NCBI GenBank assembly: GCA_937136445.1
Contig: CAKZOQ010000062.1
Span: forward strand, 1 to 9,384
Source of the DNA: an uncultured Gemmatimonadota bacterium
Lineage (GTDB): Bacteria > Gemmatimonadota > Gemmatimonadetes > Longimicrobiales > Gaopeijiaceae
DNA: 9,384 nucleotides
Direction: 5' to 3'
Position 1 is the first letter of the stretch. Every line of letters starts with the position of its first letter. Position numbers and translations under genes: made by a program. Under the pieces are notes generated by a model. That model had not been told where the DNA came from. It saw only the letters and a program-made list of their open reading frames with translations, and made no database searches. Positions 6,037 to 9,384 of the stretch are shown piece after piece.

Positions 6037-7412
6037 AGACCAGCCGCCTCCCCGGTGCGACGCCCTCCATGCTTCGAGGGCTCCCGTCCCCCCTGGCCCT
6101 CGCCCTGGTTCTGACGGCGGCAGTGGCCACGCCCCTGTCCCTGGACGCCCAGACCGCAGCGTCCGCCACCACCGACGGCCTGGACCCCGTGGCCCGCCTC
6201 ACGGAGGCGCTGGCCGACGGGCGGGAGACGCTGGCCTACGACACCGCCTGGGGCTACCTGCCGGCCCTCCTGGAAACCCTGGAGATCCCGGTCTCCTCCC
6301 AGGGGCTCGTCTTCTCGCGGACGAGCCTCCAGACCGACCGGATCGCCACCTGGGCCCCCCGGGCCGTCTACTTCAACGACGACGTCTACGTCGGTGGAGT
6401 CCAGGAGGGGCCCATCCTGGAGATCGCCACCGTGGACCCCGACGACGGCGCCCGCTTCTATACCCTGGCCCAGCGCGCCGACGGCACGCCGCGGTTCCAG
6501 GAGGAGACCACCACCTGCCTCATGTGCCACGAGTCGAAGCTCACCGGCGGGGTGCCTGGCTTCCTCATGCTCTCCACCCTGGCCGACCGATCCGGGTACC
6601 CCGTCACCGAATTCCACGCGGGCTCCACCACCCACGCCACCCCCCTGGAGGATCGCTGGGGCGGGTGGTATGTGACCGGAGACGCCGGAGAGCAGGGCCA
6701 CGCCGGGAACATCCGCTCGGAGCGGACCGTGCACGAGATCGACGACCGGGCCCGCCACCTGGCCGGCATGCACCCCGGTCCCGAGACCGCCACCGACACG
6801 CTGGACGCGTTCTTCTACACCGACGCCTACCTCACCCCCCACAGCGATGTGGTGGCCCTCCTGGTCCTCACCCACCAGGTGCATGTGCACAACCTCATCT
6901 CCGCGGCGGCCCACGAGGCCCAGGAGGCCATGCGGGACCAGCGCGCCATCGTGAGCACCACCGGACGGGCGGTCCCGGAGGACGGCTACCTCCCTGCCAC
7001 CCGGGTCCGCCTCCGGAGGGCTTCGGAAGAGCTCGTCCAGGGGCTTCTGCTGGCCGATGAAGCGCCTCTCCAGGGGCCGGTCCGGGGGACGTCGGGCTTC
7101 CGCCAGGACTTCGAGGAGCGGGGACCCTTCGACGCCCGCGGTCGCAGCCTGCGGGAGCTCGATCTGCAGACCCGGCTCTTCCGTTGGCCCATGAGCTTCC
7201 TCGTCTACTCCGACGCCTTCGCTGCCCTCCCGGAGGTGGTGAAGGAGCAGGTCTTCGCCCGGCTGGAGTCCGTGCTGAGCGGTCGGGAGGGCGCGGTGGC
7301 CTACGTGCACCTCACGCCGGACCAGAAGGCGACCATCCAGGAGATCCTCCTGGACACCCACGCCGAGTACCGAGGATGGGTCGACGCCCACGGCGCGGAC
7401 GAGACGCCGTGA
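6033..7412 (+). CDS. Secreted single-CXXCH putative cytochrome c family protein
   Basis: A 459-residue exported protein with one c-type heme motif. Residues 1-39 form a signal peptide (hydrophobic core LALALVLTAAVA, cleavage near LDA-Q; a shorter start at Met13 is possible). The heme motif CLMCH is at 162-166, following RFYTLAQRADGTPRFQ. Further conserved-looking stretches are RWGGWYVTGDAGEQGHAGN, YLTPHSDVVALLVLTHQVHVHNL, GTSGFRQDFEERGPFD and LFRWPMSFLVYSDAF. This layout resembles uncharacterised putative cytochromes I associate with Planctomycetes and related soil or marine bacteria; I know no assigned function. The single heme attachment site suggests electron transfer or heme-based ligand binding in the periplasm. 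The ATG overlaps the stop of the Rrf2 gene (ATGA), and GGAGGA at 6019-6024 is a strong Shine-Dalgarno sequence 8 nt upstream, which decides the start. The two genes are one operon, so this protein is the regulator's most likely target. Confidence 0.82.
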   Translation: MKTSRLPGATPSMLRGLPSPLALALVLTAAVATPLSLDAQTAASATTDGLDPVARLTEALADGRETLAYDTAWGYLPALLETLEIPVSSQGLVFSRTSLQTDRIATWAPRAVYFNDDVYVGGVQEGPILEIATVDPDDGARFYTLAQRADGTPRFQEETTTCLMCHESKLTGGVPGFLMLSTLADRSGYPVTEFHAGSTTHATPLEDRWGGWYVTGDAGEQGHAGNIRSERTVHEIDDRARHLAGMHPGPETATDTLDAFFYTDAYLTPHSDVVALLVLTHQVHVHNLISAAAHEAQEAMRDQRAIVSTTGRAVPEDGYLPATRVRLRRASEELVQGLLLADEAPLQGPVRGTSGFRQDFEERGPFDARGRSLRELDLQTRLFRWPMSFLVYSDAFAALPEVVKEQVFARLESVLSGREGAVAYVHLTPDQKATIQEILLDTHAEYRGWVDAHGADETP

Positions 7413-7414
7413 CG

Positions 7415-7449
7415 CTGCGGTAGGCGAAGCCGCCGGATCCTACCGGCAG
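7415..7449. other. Hairpin between convergent genes
   Basis: CTGCGGTAGG (7415-7424) pairs with CCTACCGGCAG (7439-7449) with one bulged base, enclosing a 14-nt loop. It fills the 41-bp gap between the convergent cytochrome-like gene and norD and could act as a bidirectional transcript end. Neither side has a U-tract, so it is not a classical intrinsic terminator. Confidence 0.4.
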
Positions 7450-7453
7450 CCCC

Positions 7454-9247
7454 TCAGGTGCGGATGAGCCGCTGCACCACCTCCACCAGCACCCCTGGCA
7501 AGCGGACCGGGTCGTGGAGGACCGCGAACCCTGTGGGGCCGAAGAGCCGAGGCAGGTACGCAGGCGCCTCCCGATCCACGGTGAGACAAAAGGGATGAAT
7601 GGCTTGCAGCCGGGCCTCCGCGACCGCCTGGCGCGCGTCCTCGACCCCGTACTGTCCTTCGTAGAGATCCACGTCGTTGGGCTTCCCGTCCGACAGAACG
7701 AGGAGGAGGCGATGGACGGCGGCCTCCTGAGACAGGAGGGAAGACGCGTGCCGGATGGCGGCGCCCAGGCGTGTATATCGATCCGGCTGCAGCGCGGCGA
7801 TGCGCCTCCGTACCTGGCCGCGGTCTCCGCCATGAAAGGTCTTCACGGTGGTGACCGACACGCCGCGAGGACCCTCACCCGAGAAGGCCAGGACGTTGTA
7901 CCGGTCTCCCAGGGCGTCCAGGCCTTCGCAGACGAGCAGGAGCGCTTCCTTCTCGACGTCCACGATGCGGCGAGCTCCGGCAACCCAACTGTCGGTGGAG
8001 CCGCTTACGTCCACCAGGAGTGTGATGGCGAGTTCTCTCCTGCGTGGGCGAACGGACTCGTACAACCGCTGGTCGAAGGGACCTCCCGCCCGGGCGGTAG
8101 CCCATGAGGAGACGTAGGCTTCGAGGTCGAGGTCGGCACCGTCGAGTTGACGACCCAACCGCTGGCGGCGGGGGCGCAACCGTTCGAAGGTACGCCGAAC
8201 TCGACGCACGTCGGCCGCGTGTCTCGTCAGGATCCGGGCACTCCACTCCGGCTCCCCTTCCCGGGCCGGACCCACCGCGACCACCACATGGCCGGAGCGG
8301 TAGGCGTCGATGCGGTAGTCCCATTCGGGGTAGAGCACCCCCACCGCGGCCTCCGTGGGGTCCTCGCAGGCCGCCCGACCGCCCGGAGGGTCGGGACTCA
8401 CCAGAAGCTCCGTTGGCGAGCCGGGGACGGGCACGAGCCTCGCCTCGGGAAGCTCGGAGAGGGAGTCGGCAAGGTCGTCCGAATCGACTCGCTCGTCCCG
8501 ATCCGTCGGGCGCTGTAGACCCATGGGATCCTCGACGTGCTCCTGGGGGTCGTCGAGTTGGACGGCCCACATCCCGGCGTGTTCGTCGTCCTCGTCCTCC
8601 AGGTCCTCCCTGACCCTGGGTCGTCGACGCATCGAACCCACGCGTCGGGTCGAAGCTTCGAGGGATTCCTGCCCAGACCCCACGGCGGCCACGATCCGTC
8701 GCGACGATTCCGCCCCGAGCTCCGTCGGCACCCCCCAGATGGCCGCGGCACGGACCCCTCGATACCGGCCACCCACCCTCGCCAGGTGCTTCGCTCGGCG
8801 GTGGGCCCAGTCCAGGGAATCGGCCGGCGTCCACGACGCCTCAACAGCCCGCCTCAGCAGCGAAGGTGGAGAACCCGGATCCCGGCGTAGCAGCTCGCCC
8901 GCAAGCTCGTCGACCCATCGCTCCAGGGGCGTGGGCCGCACCGGGGAGGGCCGATGGGCCAGTGCCCTCGACCGAGCGGCCCCGAGGGCGCCGGACCACC
9001 CCGGCAGGCTTCGCACCAGCCATGCGTCCACCGCGGTCGCTTCAGCCAGCCAATACAGGTCGCGAACCAGAAGCTCGTCGCGCCCGGGCAGGGAGGCCGG
9101 CGTACCCCGATCCGCCCGGGCAGCCTGCTCCACGGCGAAGAGGCGATACAGCGTCGTCGTCTCAGCCCGCCCTCGAGGCGCTTCCAGAGAGGCCGGGAGG
9201 CGAAGACGTCGTCCGTCGGTGGAGGGAAGTGCTCGGGACTCGACCAT
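7454..9247 (-). CDS. norD: Nitric oxide reductase activation protein NorD (VWA domain)
   Basis: A 597-residue cytoplasmic protein of the NorD/CbbO family, which works with a MoxR-type AAA+ ATPase (NorQ/CbbQ) to activate or insert metal into nitric oxide reductase. The N-terminal half is helical. An acidic linker (EDLEDEDDEHAG and following, about 210-275) precedes the C-terminal von Willebrand A domain. That domain has the metal-binding MIDAS motif DVSGSTDSW beginning at Asp413, and LLLVLSDGKPNDVDLYEGQYGVEDARQAV with Asp520. The tail, CLTVDREAPAYLPRLFGPTGFAVL, is very NorD-like. Length is close to the usual 600-640. The ATG at 9247 has no convincing Shine-Dalgarno sequence and was chosen as the available start. 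norQ and norB/norZ are not in the window; they may lie to the right. It converges on the NsrR-like operon. The related CbbO (Rubisco activation) is the main alternative. Confidence 0.88.
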   Translation of the reverse strand: MVESRALPSTDGRRLRLPASLEAPRGRAETTTLYRLFAVEQAARADRGTPASLPGRDELLVRDLYWLAEATAVDAWLVRSLPGWSGALGAARSRALAHRPSPVRPTPLERWVDELAGELLRRDPGSPPSLLRRAVEASWTPADSLDWAHRRAKHLARVGGRYRGVRAAAIWGVPTELGAESSRRIVAAVGSGQESLEASTRRVGSMRRRPRVREDLEDEDDEHAGMWAVQLDDPQEHVEDPMGLQRPTDRDERVDSDDLADSLSELPEARLVPVPGSPTELLVSPDPPGGRAACEDPTEAAVGVLYPEWDYRIDAYRSGHVVVAVGPAREGEPEWSARILTRHAADVRRVRRTFERLRPRRQRLGRQLDGADLDLEAYVSSWATARAGGPFDQRLYESVRPRRRELAITLLVDVSGSTDSWVAGARRIVDVEKEALLLVCEGLDALGDRYNVLAFSGEGPRGVSVTTVKTFHGGDRGQVRRRIAALQPDRYTRLGAAIRHASSLLSQEAAVHRLLLVLSDGKPNDVDLYEGQYGVEDARQAVAEARLQAIHPFCLTVDREAPAYLPRLFGPTGFAVLHDPVRLPGVLVEVVQRLIRT

Positions 9248-9275
9248 GGACCGCGGGATCCGCCGGACCCATCGG

Positions 9276-9336
9276 GCGAGAGGGGACGGGCGAGAGGGGG
9301 GGCGAGAGGGGACGGGGCGAGAGGGGGCGAGAGGGG
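9276..9336. repeat. G-rich short tandem repeat upstream of norD
   Basis: Five exact copies of GCGAGAGGGG start at 9276, 9290, 9302, 9317 and 9327, separated by short variable linkers (GACGG, GG, ACGGG types), giving periods of 14, 12, 15 and 10 bp. The plus strand is almost purely purine with repeated runs of four or more G, so quadruplex or triplex structure is conceivable. The array lies 29-89 bp before the norD ATG, in its probable leader or promoter. Similar simple arrays can vary in copy number between strains. Confidence 0.75.
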
Positions 9337-9384
9337 ACGGAGCCCTTTACAATTCGACGTGGCGCACGCGCCCACGCGCGCCGC

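Noticed and set aside
5967..7391. 474-codon minus-strand frame opposite the cytochrome-like gene
   Set aside because: Antisense shadow: composition is low-complexity Gly/Val/His, with no domain, while the plus strand has a signal peptide, a Shine-Dalgarno sequence and a heme motif.
7875..8834. Second minus-strand frame inside norD (319 codons)
   Set aside because: Shifted-frame shadow rich in Arg/Gly/Pro; the overlapping frame carries the VWA MIDAS motif and full NorD signature.

Overview
The window is a GC-rich stretch of bacterial chromosome, apparently from a Gram-negative (diderm) organism. Support for that includes a lipobox lipoprotein, Sec signal peptides ending in A-Q type junctions, and an outer-membrane beta-barrel. 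The gene content and the '-AQ' signal-peptide ends fit Gemmatimonadota or a close relative, but this is an impression from sequence style and not a placement. Coding density is high. No tRNA, rRNA, CRISPR array, insertion sequence or phage gene was seen.

Layout, left to right. (1) asnB, glutamine-dependent asparagine synthetase, is on the minus strand with its last ~120 codons outside the window. Upstream of it lies a 26-codon leader ORF with four Asn codons among residues 5-12. It is followed by a perfect 12-bp terminator hairpin with a U6 tract, and by an alternative, mutually exclusive antiterminator arm. This is the layout of a ribosome-mediated attenuator that would sense asparaginyl-tRNA. 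(2) A DUF4399-type lipoprotein gene runs divergently on the plus strand. (3) It converges with, and overlaps by 14 bp, a minus-strand pair: a small PA2779-like membrane-anchored protein translationally coupled (TTGA overlap) to a PA2778-like C39 cysteine peptidase. Unlike the usual PA2778 partner, this peptidase continues through a helical/TPR-like segment and a POTRA-like domain into an Omp85-like beta-barrel. (4) A YegS/BmrU-type lipid kinase on the minus strand is separated from the pair by a short terminator. (5) Divergent from the kinase is a plus-strand two-gene operon, an NsrR-like Rrf2 regulator overlapping (ATGA) a secreted single-CXXCH putative cytochrome, with palindromes just upstream that look like an autoregulatory operator. 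(6) norD (nitric oxide reductase activation, VWA domain) converges on that operon from the right. Five copies of a G-rich 10-mer lie in its upstream region.

How they fit together: the left end is amino-acid biosynthesis with its own attenuation switch. The middle is an envelope protease/outer-membrane system. The right end looks like a nitric-oxide response and respiration neighbourhood (an Fe-S Rrf2 regulator of NsrR type, a c-type heme protein and norD), although the NO reductase itself is not in view. The strongest candidates for something undescribed are the asnB leader-peptide attenuator and the C39-POTRA-Omp85 fusion with its PA2779-like partner.
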